NCBI RefSeq assembly: GCF_900177345.1
Contig: NZ_FWZT01000004.1
Span: 248,001-312,000, forward strand
Reading direction: 5' to 3'
Source: Pseudobacteriovorax antillogorgiicola
GTDB taxonomy: Bacteria > Bdellovibrionota_B > Oligoflexia > Oligoflexales > Oligoflexaceae
DNA length: 64,000 bases
The notes under the pieces are model-generated. The model was not told the origin of the DNA, ran no database searches, and saw nothing but the letters and a program-made list of their open reading frames with translations. The translations under genes and the position numbers were made by a program. The number at the start of each line of letters is the position of its first letter. The stretch's first letter is position 1. Below are positions 52,952-62,310 of this stretch, piece after piece.

Positions 52952-54079
52952 TTAGTCTAGTAGTGCTTGGTTATCACGATACTTGGCTCGCTTGATATGA
53001 AACTGGGTTCTTGATATTCGTAGAGCTTCATAGGCGCTAGAAATTTTTCGATGACGTTTTAATGTCGTTTCAATCATAAATTTCTCAAAGAAACTCATAA
53101 ACTTAGTGAGAGGGATATCTTGTTGAGACGCTAGGTGCAAATAATCGATGGCTTCATCAAGTTGGCTGTCTTTTTCATCGGGTTTTTTCGTGCCTGGGCA
53201 AAGCATTGTCTTGAAAATGGGAAGGTTCTTTGCTTTTATGGGAATACTATCAATCTGAGATTTAATGACAAGGTTGTCGAGTACTTTATACAGCTGGCGG
53301 ATATTCCCTTGCCAATAGAAACTTTGACATAACTTAACTAGATCGTGAAACTCCTTGTCCGGAATGGATTCTGCGATGTGTGGCACCTTGCTGAAGTACA
53401 GGCGAATGAGTGTGGCGAAGTCATCTTGTCGTTTTCTTAAGGGGGGAAGGCTGATGTCGATTCCAGTGAGTCTAGATCTAAGATCTAGGAGAAATCTGCC
53501 TTGCTCAACTTCACGATCGAGATCTTTCGTACTAGCAACGATGATCTTAAAGTTAGATCGCTGCTCTTTTACTTCACCAATACGGGTGTAAGAACCATCG
53601 TTTAAAACCCGCAAAAGTCGTTGTTGACTTTCGAGTGGTAGGTAATGGATTTCATCGAGGAAGAAAATTCCACCGTCAGCTTCGCCAATAAGGCCTTTGG
53701 TGCTTTGATCAGCGCCTGTAAAGGAGCCTTTCCGGTGGCCAAAAAGTGTGGATGTTACCAAGTTACCATCTAAGTTCGCGCAGTTTGCAGACACAAATGG
53801 CGTTTTTGGATCTCGCAATAGACAGGCTTTGTGAATGAGCTTGGCGACCTCTTCTTTGCCGGTCCCGGTTTCTCCCATGATGACTACGGGCAGACTACTT
53901 TGGGAGCTGAAGCGAATAGCCGCAAGATCCTTATGTCTAAGTAAAATTCCCTCTAACACGATGCTAGGCTTCTCGATGGATTTTTGAGTTGCACTGAAGT
54001 ATTGATCAAGTTGGTCAACAGTGAACGAGTGGGGTTGACCAAACTCCAGATTAGTTGGTTGGCTATAGCTTAGTTCCAA
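52952..54079 (-). CDS. Sigma-54-dependent activator without receiver domain
   Basis: A 375-residue bacterial enhancer-binding protein. After about 35 residues it goes straight into the AAA+ domain: Walker A GETGTGKEEVA, the sigma-54 contact loop GHRKGSFTGAD (GSFTGA in place of the usual GAFTGA), Walker B GGIFFLDEIHYL and arginine-finger region LRSRLTGIDISLPPLRKR. The C-terminus (MIETTLKRHRKISSAYEALRISRTQFHIKRAKY) is a Fis-like DNA-binding helix-turn-helix. It has no receiver, GAF or FHA domain, so activity may be controlled by expression or a partner. Start TTG at 54079, with GGAGGT six bases upstream. It ends the exported-protein cluster and may control it. Confidence 0.9.
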   Translation of the reverse strand: MELSYSQPTNLEFGQPHSFTVDQLDQYFSATQKSIEKPSIVLEGILLRHKDLAAIRFSSQSSLPVVIMGETGTGKEEVAKLIHKACLLRDPKTPFVSANCANLDGNLVTSTLFGHRKGSFTGADQSTKGLIGEADGGIFFLDEIHYLPLESQQRLLRVLNDGSYTRIGEVKEQRSNFKIIVASTKDLDREVEQGRFLLDLRSRLTGIDISLPPLRKRQDDFATLIRLYFSKVPHIAESIPDKEFHDLVKLCQSFYWQGNIRQLYKVLDNLVIKSQIDSIPIKAKNLPIFKTMLCPGTKKPDEKDSQLDEAIDYLHLASQQDIPLTKFMSFFEKFMIETTLKRHRKISSAYEALRISRTQFHIKRAKYRDNQALLD

Positions 54080-55020
54080 AATCCTACCTCCATAATACAA
54101 TACCGAAGATGCCGCGTGATGAGCATCACCGCATCCATTTTGATCAGCTTGCTGATCCCTTAGCAGTCTCTACTTCTATAGTAAGCGAGCGGCATTTTCG
54201 GTCTCAACCTTAGCTGAGACCGCTAAGAAATACGCATTTTTACGAAACTATAGTGATAACTTTCTGATAACTCTCTTCTACTAAGCCTGACACTGAAGTT
54301 TGTTTTTATTGCATATATTCTTTGTCTTGTAGCAAACTAATAGGCTTTATATTCACTTAACCTTCCGTCAGATTATCTGTTAGTGTATGAGCATCGACTA
54401 CAAACAACTCCTAAACACGATCTTCTATAATCTTCGAAGCGAGAGTTTTTTTGAAAGAAACCCTGCTCACCTGATTTCAACTTTTGCGTTAAAAAGAATG
54501 AAGCAAATAGCTTCAACCGAATGTGTACGCAAAAAGAAAACCAAGTTTATGGTCTCAATGATTTATTTTTCTAAAACACAAAAAATCCTCTTAATTAAAT
54601 AGACTTAGGAACTTGAATCACTAGCTCTGATGCCGTTTGCAGTATTTCAGATTTGCGCATGACCAGTAGGACCTCTTAGTTTTCAAGGCAACCATTCATG
54701 ATATTTCAGTAAGTAATTATTGCGTATCTAGAGCTTCTTGCTTGGCGAGATATATGTCACAATGTCAAGTGACCAGGTGGGCCTTCATTATCTTCGAGTA
54801 GAGTGGTACTCCACCTAACAAGGTCATCAAAAGGTAGCCTCTGCTCTAAGACTTCAGCGACAAGGAATGAGTGTTCACAACACGGGAACCGATAAACTCC
54901 GAAAGCCTTGGGACTCTGGCCTTCCAAAAAATTCTTATTCTTTCTTCAGCTTGAATCTTGTATCCTACCTTGGTTAATTTTATTTCAATTTTTCTAAAAT
55001 CGACATGGATGGAGAATGGA
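54080..55020. other. Long intergenic region with one weak frame
   Basis: 941 bp without a convincing gene. The first 450 bp are very AT-rich, typical of promoters or transferred DNA. Around 54773-54820, AGGTGG and CCACCT flank a GAGTA/TACTC hairpin, hinting at RNA structure. A 71-codon frame at 54387-54602 is listed separately. No repeat or IS end was seen. Confidence 0.35.
54387..54602 (+). CDS. Hypothetical small basic protein (doubtful)
   Basis: A 71-residue frame in AT-rich DNA, rich in Lys, Phe and Ile (FALKRMKQIAS, KKKTKFMVSMIYFSKTQ), with no ribosome site before its ATG and no signal peptide. It could be an accessory orphan or simply chance in an AT-rich stretch. Confidence 0.22.
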   Translation: MSIDYKQLLNTIFYNLRSESFFERNPAHLISTFALKRMKQIASTECVRKKKTKFMVSMIYFSKTQKILLIK

Positions 55021-56559
55021 ATGCTGGCAGATCTGCAAGTCGATCGTTGGATGAGGCTATGTCTGATTTTGCTCCTCTGGCCTTGCGTGCTATGGGGAGC
55101 GCCGAGTAAGGAGCAAAAGTTTTTAGCGATGGTGCCAGGTGGAGTTGTTACCCTAGACGCCATCGTTGATTTGGGCTACCGGTACTCGGATCAAGTACAA
55201 ATTCTTAAGGCCGAGCTAGAGACAAAAGAGGTTCCGTACATCAAGGCAAGCCAAGCGACGGATGGGCAGTTGTCAGCCTCTCTTACCCACCTCAGTGATA
55301 AAAATGAATTGGCTAATCCCCAAGGGTTTCAAATTGAATCTCGTCAACAGCTCGACTTTTCTTGGTCTCGGTCGTTTGAATCCGGCACTCAACTAAGTAC
55401 CAGCCTGCTATCCACTCGACAAGATCTGATATTTTCACAACCATTTCCACTTGATGATTATGAAAGCCAAGTCACCCTCAGTGTGAAACAGAGCCTTTGG
55501 CGCAACAGTCTTGGCCAGACGTTTAAAGATCAACTCGCAGCGGCAAAGTTTCACGAAAAGGCGGTGGAGTTTCAATATAGCGCGAGTCTTGGGGAATGGT
55601 TTCAAGGTTTGCAGGAGATCTATCATCAAGCTTGGATGGCACAAAACTCAGTGCGTTTTGCTAAGGAACGGATTCAAACCCAGAAGCGACTGCTGAAGAT
55701 TACAAAGTTGTTATTTAATCGAGGGACCGCGGAAAAGGCAGACGTCTTGAATATCGAGCAGAATCTGCTTCAAGTGGAGCAGGCTTATCGCCAAGCTCAA
55801 AAATCTCTTAGTGATATATGGCGTAAGCTAGTCATCTTACTCAAACTGCCGGATGAGTTTTTGAATGTTGATCCGGAAAAGATTCCCCTGGAAGAATCGT
55901 CGTTCGAGAGTCAAATCAAAGCCCTTTGTAGTAATACTGGTCTTGAAAAAGCTCGTTCGGATTATCACCCGGACGTGGCGACTCTTCTTGAGCGGATTAA
56001 AAGCCAAGAACTGAAAGTGAAAACATCTGCTGACCAATTCGATCCCGATTTATACGTCCAAGCAGCTATCGGCGGAAATTCCGTAGATAACGACCTTGGT
56101 ACTACCTATGTAGATAGCTTGTCTTTCAAAGATCCTAATTATTCTGTCGTAGTTGGCATTGATGTAACCCTCGGCCAGTCTGCTGCCAAGGCAGAAATGC
56201 TTGAGTCTAAGAAGAACCTGAAAGTATCGCGGATGCAGCTCGCGTCAAAGCGTAGCGAAATCAAAATCGATTGGACCAACACTTGCCAAGAGGTTAAGCG
56301 CTTACAAGCTGATCGTAGTTCATACCGCCGCATGCTCAAAATGAATCGAGAGCGCAAAAAATTAGAAGAAGAGCGATTCACTCTTGGAAAAGTAGATGTT
56401 CAAACTGTTATCCTATCAGCCAATGACGTTATCATCTCACAAGAGAGCCTAGCGCGCACCGAAGCAAGCCTGATCGGGGCAATTTGGAAGTTGAAGAAGA
56501 TGCACGGAGATGTGCCCAAATATATCGCAGCCGCCGTTAAGAATAGCAAGATAAGGTAG
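55021..56559 (+). CDS. TolC-family outer membrane efflux protein
   Basis: A 512-residue exported protein; the ATG at 55021 has GGAG six bases before it and gives a normal signal peptide (MRLCLILLLWPCVLWGAPS). It has the two long repeats of outer membrane factors: LDAIVDLGYRYSDQVQILKAE, TFKDQLAAAKFHEKAVEFQ and LLFNRGTAEKADVLNIEQNLLQVEQAYRQAQKSL in the first, and EERFTLGKVDVQTVILSANDVIISQESLARTEA in the second. It forms the outer membrane channel of a tripartite exporter. Five bases separate it from the RND pump gene. No membrane-fusion adaptor is encoded here. Confidence 0.9.
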   Translation: MLADLQVDRWMRLCLILLLWPCVLWGAPSKEQKFLAMVPGGVVTLDAIVDLGYRYSDQVQILKAELETKEVPYIKASQATDGQLSASLTHLSDKNELANPQGFQIESRQQLDFSWSRSFESGTQLSTSLLSTRQDLIFSQPFPLDDYESQVTLSVKQSLWRNSLGQTFKDQLAAAKFHEKAVEFQYSASLGEWFQGLQEIYHQAWMAQNSVRFAKERIQTQKRLLKITKLLFNRGTAEKADVLNIEQNLLQVEQAYRQAQKSLSDIWRKLVILLKLPDEFLNVDPEKIPLEESSFESQIKALCSNTGLEKARSDYHPDVATLLERIKSQELKVKTSADQFDPDLYVQAAIGGNSVDNDLGTTYVDSLSFKDPNYSVVVGIDVTLGQSAAKAEMLESKKNLKVSRMQLASKRSEIKIDWTNTCQEVKRLQADRSSYRRMLKMNRERKKLEEERFTLGKVDVQTVILSANDVIISQESLARTEASLIGAIWKLKKMHGDVPKYIAAAVKNSKIR

Positions 56560-56564
56560 GATAA

Positions 56565-59500
56565 ATGAACAAGCTTATCGATTACTTCGCCAAACAAGGT
56601 ATTTTTGTTGATCTGATCACTGTCTTTGTCTTTGTTGCAGGAGTGGTTTCGATTCTTTCCATCAAGCGAGAGGTCTTTCCTAATATCAGCTTCGATATTA
56701 TAACTGTGGTGACGCCTTACCCGGGAGCTTCTGCCGAATCTTCTGAGCGGCTGTTAACCAATCCGCTAGAGCAGGACCTCAAAGAGGTGGACGGCATTAA
56801 AAAGATGACCTCTATCTCTCGGGAAGGTGGCAGTACCATCATCCTTCAGCTAGACCCAGATCAAACAACCGCAGACGATGCCAAGGAGGATATTCAGGAG
56901 GTAGTCGATGCTTTCACCGAACTGCCAGAGGATGCAGAAGACCCTATCGTTACGGTTCTAGAGAATAAAACCACCCCGGCCATTGAGATCGCTCTGAGCG
57001 GCAATGTATCGGAAGACGTTTTGCGCTCAACTGCGAAATTCTTAGAAGAAGAGCTAGAGCTACTGTCCGACGTTGCGAAGATCCAATTCAATGGCCTGAG
57101 AGATTACGAGGTTAGAGTTGAAGCGGTGCCATCGAAGCTTCGGCAGTATCAAGTATCCCTGACCGATATCACCAATGCATTGGCAAGGCGCAATATTTCA
57201 ACTCCGGGAGGCACCATTGATGGGTCTGAAGAGACTGAGTTTAAGGAGATGATTGTTCGCACCATTGGCGAATTTGAGGATGCCTCTGAGGTTGACGAAA
57301 CGGTGATTCGAACCAATGTTTTCGCAGATCCCATACGTATTAAAGATGTTGCTAAAGTTACGACAGTTTTCGAGCGCGTGACGCGAACCTATAGAACCAA
57401 TGGCACAGGCTCTATCTCGCTGACCGTTTTGAAAAAGGAAAGTGGAGACGTACTTGACTTAGTTGCGGAGGTCAAGCAACGAGTAGAGGAATTGATGCCT
57501 CAAATAGATCCCAGCGTTCAGATTAGCTATGTTAATGATACCAGTTTCTATGTGCAACGTCGTATCAGTGTACTGTCTAATAATCTACTCGTTGGCTTAG
57601 GTCTCGTGTTGGTAGTTTTGTCACTTATTTTACCCTGGCGTGTAGCGGCGATTACAGCTTTCGGAATTCCGTTTTCGTTCTTAGGAGCTATCGCGATTTT
57701 CTTCGGTTATGATATCAGTATCAATCTGATCAGTATGATGGGGCTCATCATCGTCGTAGGTATGCTGGTTGATGATGCGGTTGTGGTTACAGAAAATGCA
57801 CAGCGTTTCCGGGAAAAGGGCTTCGATCCTATGGAAGCAGCGGTGAAAGGCACACAACAGGTTTGGGCGCCGGTTACAGTTTCAGTTTTAACAACCGTCA
57901 TGGCCTTTGCTCCCATGCTTTATATGTCTGGGATCTTCGGTAAGTTTATTCGCTATATCCCTATGGGAGTGATCATAGCCCTTCTTATTTCCCTCTGGGA
58001 ATGTTTCTTTGTCTTGCCTCATCATTTGGGAAAGTGGATTCGAAAAGAGAAAAGCAGTGATAAGTCTGGTCATGCTAAGGGTGGTGTGTTTGTCCAGACC
58101 TGGGAAGCCTATGTACAGCCATTCTATAGCTATGTTATCTATTACGTCATCAAGCTTCGCTACCTTGTCATCCTAGCTACTGTCTTGTTTTTAGGAGGAT
58201 CTCTGTTTGTCGCAGCAACTAAGATGGACTTTGTTCTTTTCCCTAAAGGTGGCGTAGAAACATTCATCGTCAACTTTGAAACTCCTAATGGTACATCTCT
58301 AGCGAAAACTACAGAGGTTGCAGAGCCCATCGAAAAGGCGATTGCTGAGACCTTGCCTGACTCGGTTCTGGATGATTTTATTGTGCGTATCGGTATCCAG
58401 CAGAAGGACGCCAACGATCCATCCAGTAAAGTTGGAACTCAGTATGGCCAGGCTTTCGTCTATCTCACGCCGGCTACCGAACGAGATATTACAGCACAAC
58501 AAGCCATCGATATGCTACGAGAAGCTGTCGGCAAGCCGGCTGGGGTGACCAAGCTAAGCTTTGAGCAGATTAGCGGTGGTCCTCCAGTTGGTAAGCCAGT
58601 TAATATTGGGGTTAGAGGAAAAACTTATGAGGCGATTTTACCAGTAGTGAGCAAAATTCAAGAGAGATTGAAGGAGGTAGAAGGGGTTTCTGATATCGAA
58701 AGCTCTTATTACCTAGGCAAGAAAGAGTTTCATGTTCGGGTCAAGGATGCTGAGGCGGTAGCGGCAGGACTAACAGTATTCGATATTGGTCGTGCAGTTC
58801 GTGCATCTTTTGAGGGCTTGGTACCAACTACCATTCGAAGGCTTGATGAAGAGCTTGATATTAGGGTGACCCTAACGGCAGAAGATCGATCGCGGGTTGA
58901 AACTATTGACCAGATATTGGTGCCCAATGTTAGGAGTCAACTGATTCCTCTTGGCCGTGTCGCAACGATCGAAGAAACTCAGGGCGTTTCCGTTTTCCGA
59001 CACGAAGCAAACCAAAGGCAGGTCTCGGTGCTTGCTGAGCTAGATACAGCAGTCAGCAACTCAAGAGAAGTAAATGCCAAGATGCAGCCCATTGTCGCAG
59101 ATATCTTAAAGGATCATCCTGGCATTCGAGCTAATTTCGGTGGTGAAAATGAGGACACCAACGAATCCATGGCATCCCTAGCCCGAGCATTCGGCTTTGC
59201 TTTCTTTGGTATCCTGCTTATCTTAATCTTACTTTTTAAAAATCTCTATCAACCCATGGTCATCGCTGCAACGATTCCTCTTGGAGTTGTAGCCGTGATC
59301 TGGACCTTCTTCTTCCATGGCAAGCCTTTGAGCTTTTTGGGCATGATTGGTGTGATTGCTCTCGCGGGGGTGATTGTTAACAATGCAATCGTCTTGGTCG
59401 ACTTCGTGAATCAATTGGTTGCGGAAGGAGTAGACCGGTTTTCAGCTGTCCGACAAGCGGCACGGATCAGACTTAGACCCATCTTTTTAACGACAGTGAC

Positions 59501-59711
59501 GACAACCGCAGGGATCTTGCCGACAGCCTACGGCTTGGGTGGCCTTGATCCCTTCGTGGTGCCGATTGCTCTAGCTTTAGGATGGGGAATGACGTTTGGC
59601 GCATTTTTAACAACCTTGTTGCTCCCAGCCCTTCTAGTTGTTACGGATGATATTCGCGAAGGGGTGCGAAAAATATTCTCGGGCGGGTTGAAATCGGAGT
59701 CTTCAGTCTGA
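56565..59711 (+). CDS. RND-family efflux pump (AcrB/MexB-like)
   Basis: A 1048-residue inner-membrane pump of normal family length with 12 predicted membrane helices in two groups and two large periplasmic loops. The proton-relay region contains Asp403-Asp404 in GMLVDDAVVVTENA. The N-terminus (YFAKQGIFVDLITVFVFVAGVVSI) and the second half (ALAGVIVNNAIVLVDFVNQL, IRLRPIFLTTVTTTAGILPTAYG) are typical. It exports drugs, lipids or other compounds through the TolC-like partner; the substrate cannot be read from sequence. AGGATAA precedes the ATG. Last gene of a two-gene operon. Confidence 0.93.
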   Translation: MNKLIDYFAKQGIFVDLITVFVFVAGVVSILSIKREVFPNISFDIITVVTPYPGASAESSERLLTNPLEQDLKEVDGIKKMTSISREGGSTIILQLDPDQTTADDAKEDIQEVVDAFTELPEDAEDPIVTVLENKTTPAIEIALSGNVSEDVLRSTAKFLEEELELLSDVAKIQFNGLRDYEVRVEAVPSKLRQYQVSLTDITNALARRNISTPGGTIDGSEETEFKEMIVRTIGEFEDASEVDETVIRTNVFADPIRIKDVAKVTTVFERVTRTYRTNGTGSISLTVLKKESGDVLDLVAEVKQRVEELMPQIDPSVQISYVNDTSFYVQRRISVLSNNLLVGLGLVLVVLSLILPWRVAAITAFGIPFSFLGAIAIFFGYDISINLISMMGLIIVVGMLVDDAVVVTENAQRFREKGFDPMEAAVKGTQQVWAPVTVSVLTTVMAFAPMLYMSGIFGKFIRYIPMGVIIALLISLWECFFVLPHHLGKWIRKEKSSDKSGHAKGGVFVQTWEAYVQPFYSYVIYYVIKLRYLVILATVLFLGGSLFVAATKMDFVLFPKGGVETFIVNFETPNGTSLAKTTEVAEPIEKAIAETLPDSVLDDFIVRIGIQQKDANDPSSKVGTQYGQAFVYLTPATERDITAQQAIDMLREAVGKPAGVTKLSFEQISGGPPVGKPVNIGVRGKTYEAILPVVSKIQERLKEVEGVSDIESSYYLGKKEFHVRVKDAEAVAAGLTVFDIGRAVRASFEGLVPTTIRRLDEELDIRVTLTAEDRSRVETIDQILVPNVRSQLIPLGRVATIEETQGVSVFRHEANQRQVSVLAELDTAVSNSREVNAKMQPIVADILKDHPGIRANFGGENEDTNESMASLARAFGFAFFGILLILILLFKNLYQPMVIAATIPLGVVAVIWTFFFHGKPLSFLGMIGVIALAGVIVNNAIVLVDFVNQLVAEGVDRFSAVRQAARIRLRPIFLTTVTTTAGILPTAYGLGGLDPFVVPIALALGWGMTFGAFLTTLLLPALLVVTDDIREGVRKIFSGGLKSESSV

Positions 59712-59794
59712 TCTTTTATGAGTTACTTGGAGTTCGTTTTCGAGACATCTTCTTGAAGAATGGTCGTTTACCTAGAGTTGCATGTAAGGCCCTA

Positions 59795-59828
59795 ATAGCA
59801 GTTTGGGGGAAGTTCCCCTCACTGCTAT
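59795..59828 (+). terminator. Hairpin after the RND gene
   Basis: ATAGCAGT (59795-59802) pairs with ACTGCTAT (59821-59828), with an inner GGGG/CCCC pairing. It lies 84 bp after the RND stop. No T tract follows, so it is a possible rather than certain terminator. Confidence 0.45.
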
Positions 59829-59971
59829 AGTGGGCAGCGATATACAATCTTGATATATCAACTTCACGACTTTCAAAAAGCTTTCCTCATCATCGGTTGG
59901 TGTTGGGATTTGTCCGGGCACTGGTGCAACTGCCGAAAGCTGATACGCCCGATTGAAGCAACTCAGCTAAG

Positions 59972-60034
59972 GATGCCTAGTAGGCGTCTGATCAAGTGAC
60001 GGAGCAGGAGGATAGCACCTCCTCCACAGGCATC
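59972..60034. other. Nested hairpin in gene-poor region
   Basis: GATGCCT (59972-59978) pairs with AGGCATC (60028-60034), and inside it AGGAGG pairs with CCTCCT around ATAGCA. This 63-nt element lies in the 59712-60368 interval, which has only overlapping, unsupported frames (59963 minus, 60060 plus). It could be an unrecognised RNA structure or terminator. Confidence 0.3.
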
Positions 60035-60368
60035 TTTCCTTTGATAAGCTTTCTTAGTTGTGACAGGCACGAATGTTTCTAATAGTGAGCAAGTTTCGCC
60101 AATCACGTGGAGACAAGAAAACACAGAGTTACTGGTTAATCCGCATTTCATGACACAGTTTCGCCAAAGGCTTTCTATAGATCCTTTGGCTATCTTTTCA
60201 GTAGACTGGCAGAAAAAGTCTTTCCCCAAGGCTGACCTTTCTAGGATAGCTGATAAATCATTCATAAAATCCTAGTTGTTAAGGTTTTCTAGAAAATTCA
60301 CCTCATGATTTGATGGCATAGGCCGAGTCCATTAATCTCTGGTGCTAATCTCATCAAAGGAGGTGAGG

Positions 60369-61076
60369 ATGAAAAGCTTCTTTAGTGTACTGTTTTTTTG
60401 GTTTTTTGTTTCGGCGTCAGCATATGCCAAACCTTTACAGTAAGTCACATTCAAGATTCCAATGATGGTGGAGGGGACTGACAAGGGTAAATTTATCGAT
60501 CTTACTAAAAAGGCATTTTCTGAGGCTGGTATTGATGTAGAGATAAATATTCTTCCGCCACCTCAGGCTATAGCCAGCTTCAACGAGAAGAAGTACGATG
60601 TATTATTTCCAGCTTTGGACGTAAACTTTCCAGATTTGAAAAAGGTTTCAGTATCGGAAACGATCTACATGAAGAAAGATTTTGTGTTTACCCAAAAAGG
60701 TAAACCACTTCTACGAACGGTTCAGGATCTGATCGGCAAGACAGTTGGCTTGACCCAGGGATATCCTTACGACCCCGCAGTTACAAGCAATAAGCAGATC
60801 AACCTAAGGTATCAAAAGTCAGACTTTGTGAATGTCAAAGATCTGAATGTAGGCAAGATCGATGCCTTTATCGTTGAAGAAAATACTGGTTTAAATGCTT
60901 TCGAACGCTTTCGTTCAAAAAACTACCAGTACGACAATGCTAGCCCTATTTCTGAGCAGAATGTCTACTATGCCTTTCAACAAAGCCTTGAAGACAAGCA
61001 GAAGCTTGTAACGAAAGCTATTAAAGACCTCAAAATATCAGGGTACTTTGCAAAGATTTTCGGTAACGGTGCTTAA
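60369..61076 (+). pseudogene. Solute-binding protein (SBP family 3) with in-frame stop
   Basis: A strong ribosome site (AAAGGAGGTGAGG) and ATG at 60369 open a clear signal peptide (MKSFFSVLFFWFFVSASAYA) followed by KPLQ and then TAA at 60441-60443. The same frame goes on without further stops as VTFKIPMMVEGTDKGKFIDLTKKAF to 61076 and reads as a periplasmic amino-acid-binding-type protein (family 3), with GKTVGLTQG and KVGKIDAF-like LNVGKIDAFIVEENT. The single stop separates signal peptide from mature protein. Translation from the ATG at 60462 would give 204 residues in the cytoplasm. Probably a recent nonsense mutation; recoding or a base error is possible. Confidence 0.85.
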
Positions 61077-61145
61077 CTATACGATTTCAAAAAAATATAG
61101 GAGACCCCGATGCGCTTGGCACATGGGGAATTCTAATTTTTGATC

Positions 61146-62171
61146 TTAGCTGTAAGCGTATGAAGGAGTGATCTGTTGTGCCACTCCTTGTCTTGTGGCA
61201 TCCTTAATCTGCAGACCTAACTGGGGTCCCTGGCTTGTCCAGTCGATATTGATAAGCCCATAGTTCTTTGATCCTATGACTCGACCAATGCGCCCAGAAT
61301 CGGGAAGAGGGGCATAGGTGGAGTGGGTAAGACCACTTGACATAAATTCATAGATTGGCTTACCGTTCCTTAGAGTCCGTTTCGTGAACTCTGCCATATG
61401 ACGATCTCCACTTAGCACAAGAATGGGTACATCGATGGCCTCTAGCTCTTCGTAGAGCCGTTGGCGCTCCTTCGGATATTGATTCCAACCCTCAAGCCCA
61501 AAGCCGGTAATCCCTGAGGTTAAGTGAACGCTGGAGCCTATGATAATCAAATCTGCTGTGGAACTCCTTAACTCGTTCTCAAACCAGTCCCATTGCTCCT
61601 CACCTAGCATAGATTCATATCTGGGGTTGCCACGGAAATAGCGAAGATCGAGCATGATAACTTGTGTTTGCTTGCCGTAGGGACCGAATGTTTCGCTGTA
61701 GTAGACACCCTCGCGAAGGCGCATAGGGTGATCGCCGGGTACCCCAAGAAAGTCAGCGAATTGTTCTTGGCTTTGTTCCTTATCAGGGAAGTTTTTGCCC
61801 TGATTATTGCTAGCGTAATCGTGGTCGTCCCATGTTCCCATAGTCGCTGTTTTCTGCATGAGACTATAGTAGTTAGGGTCGAACTTTAAATTGGTCCAGG
61901 CTTCGGCACGTTGCTGAAGACTAAGTCCATCTCCATAGATGTTATCCCCGAGCCATATCCATAGGTCCGGCCGATCTTGTTCAATCACACTCCAATGGGT
62001 TTGAGCCCGACTTTGTCGGTTGCAAGACCCGAATGCGATTTTTTTTAGAGCCTTATCTTTGAGGGAATCGATATTCGAACTTGCGTTGGCTAAAGCTGGT
62101 TTTGCCATGCTAACAAGCCCACTGCCTGCGAGAATTGAACTGGCGCCTACTAGGAAACGACGACGATCCAT
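61146..62171 (-). CDS. PhoD-type alkaline phosphatase, Tat-exported
   Basis: A 341-residue phosphoesterase with a Tat signal (MDRRRFLVGASSILAG). Metal-binding blocks of the PhoD family are present in order: FGSCNRQ, IWLGDNIYGDG, GTWDDHDYASNNQG, MLDLRYFRG and LSGDRHMAEF. It should be folded with its metal ions in the cytoplasm, exported, and hydrolyse phosphodiesters or phosphomonoesters in the periplasm. It is shorter than Bacillus PhoD because it lacks the N-terminal beta domain. AGGAGG precedes the ATG. No phosphate regulon partner is adjacent, and no convincing Pho box was seen. Confidence 0.9.
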   Translation of the reverse strand: MDRRRFLVGASSILAGSGLVSMAKPALANASSNIDSLKDKALKKIAFGSCNRQSRAQTHWSVIEQDRPDLWIWLGDNIYGDGLSLQQRAEAWTNLKFDPNYYSLMQKTATMGTWDDHDYASNNQGKNFPDKEQSQEQFADFLGVPGDHPMRLREGVYYSETFGPYGKQTQVIMLDLRYFRGNPRYESMLGEEQWDWFENELRSSTADLIIIGSSVHLTSGITGFGLEGWNQYPKERQRLYEELEAIDVPILVLSGDRHMAEFTKRTLRNGKPIYEFMSSGLTHSTYAPLPDSGRIGRVIGSKNYGLINIDWTSQGPQLGLQIKDATRQGVAQQITPSYAYS

Positions 62172-62310
62172 AGGGTAGCCTCCTGATATATGTAGTTTTC
62201 TTCAAAAATGTGTCGTTATTTGAGCACTCGAACTTAGGCCGCGGATGAAGTGTAATTAAAGATTCTGAAAAGTCATTTCAATTTCCTAAAAGCAAGGAAA
62301 ATGGGCTTTA

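Noticed and set aside
59963-60275. Overlapping frames on both strands (100 and 71 codons)
   Set aside because: No ribosome sites, mutually antisense and covering a hairpin; neither resembles a family.
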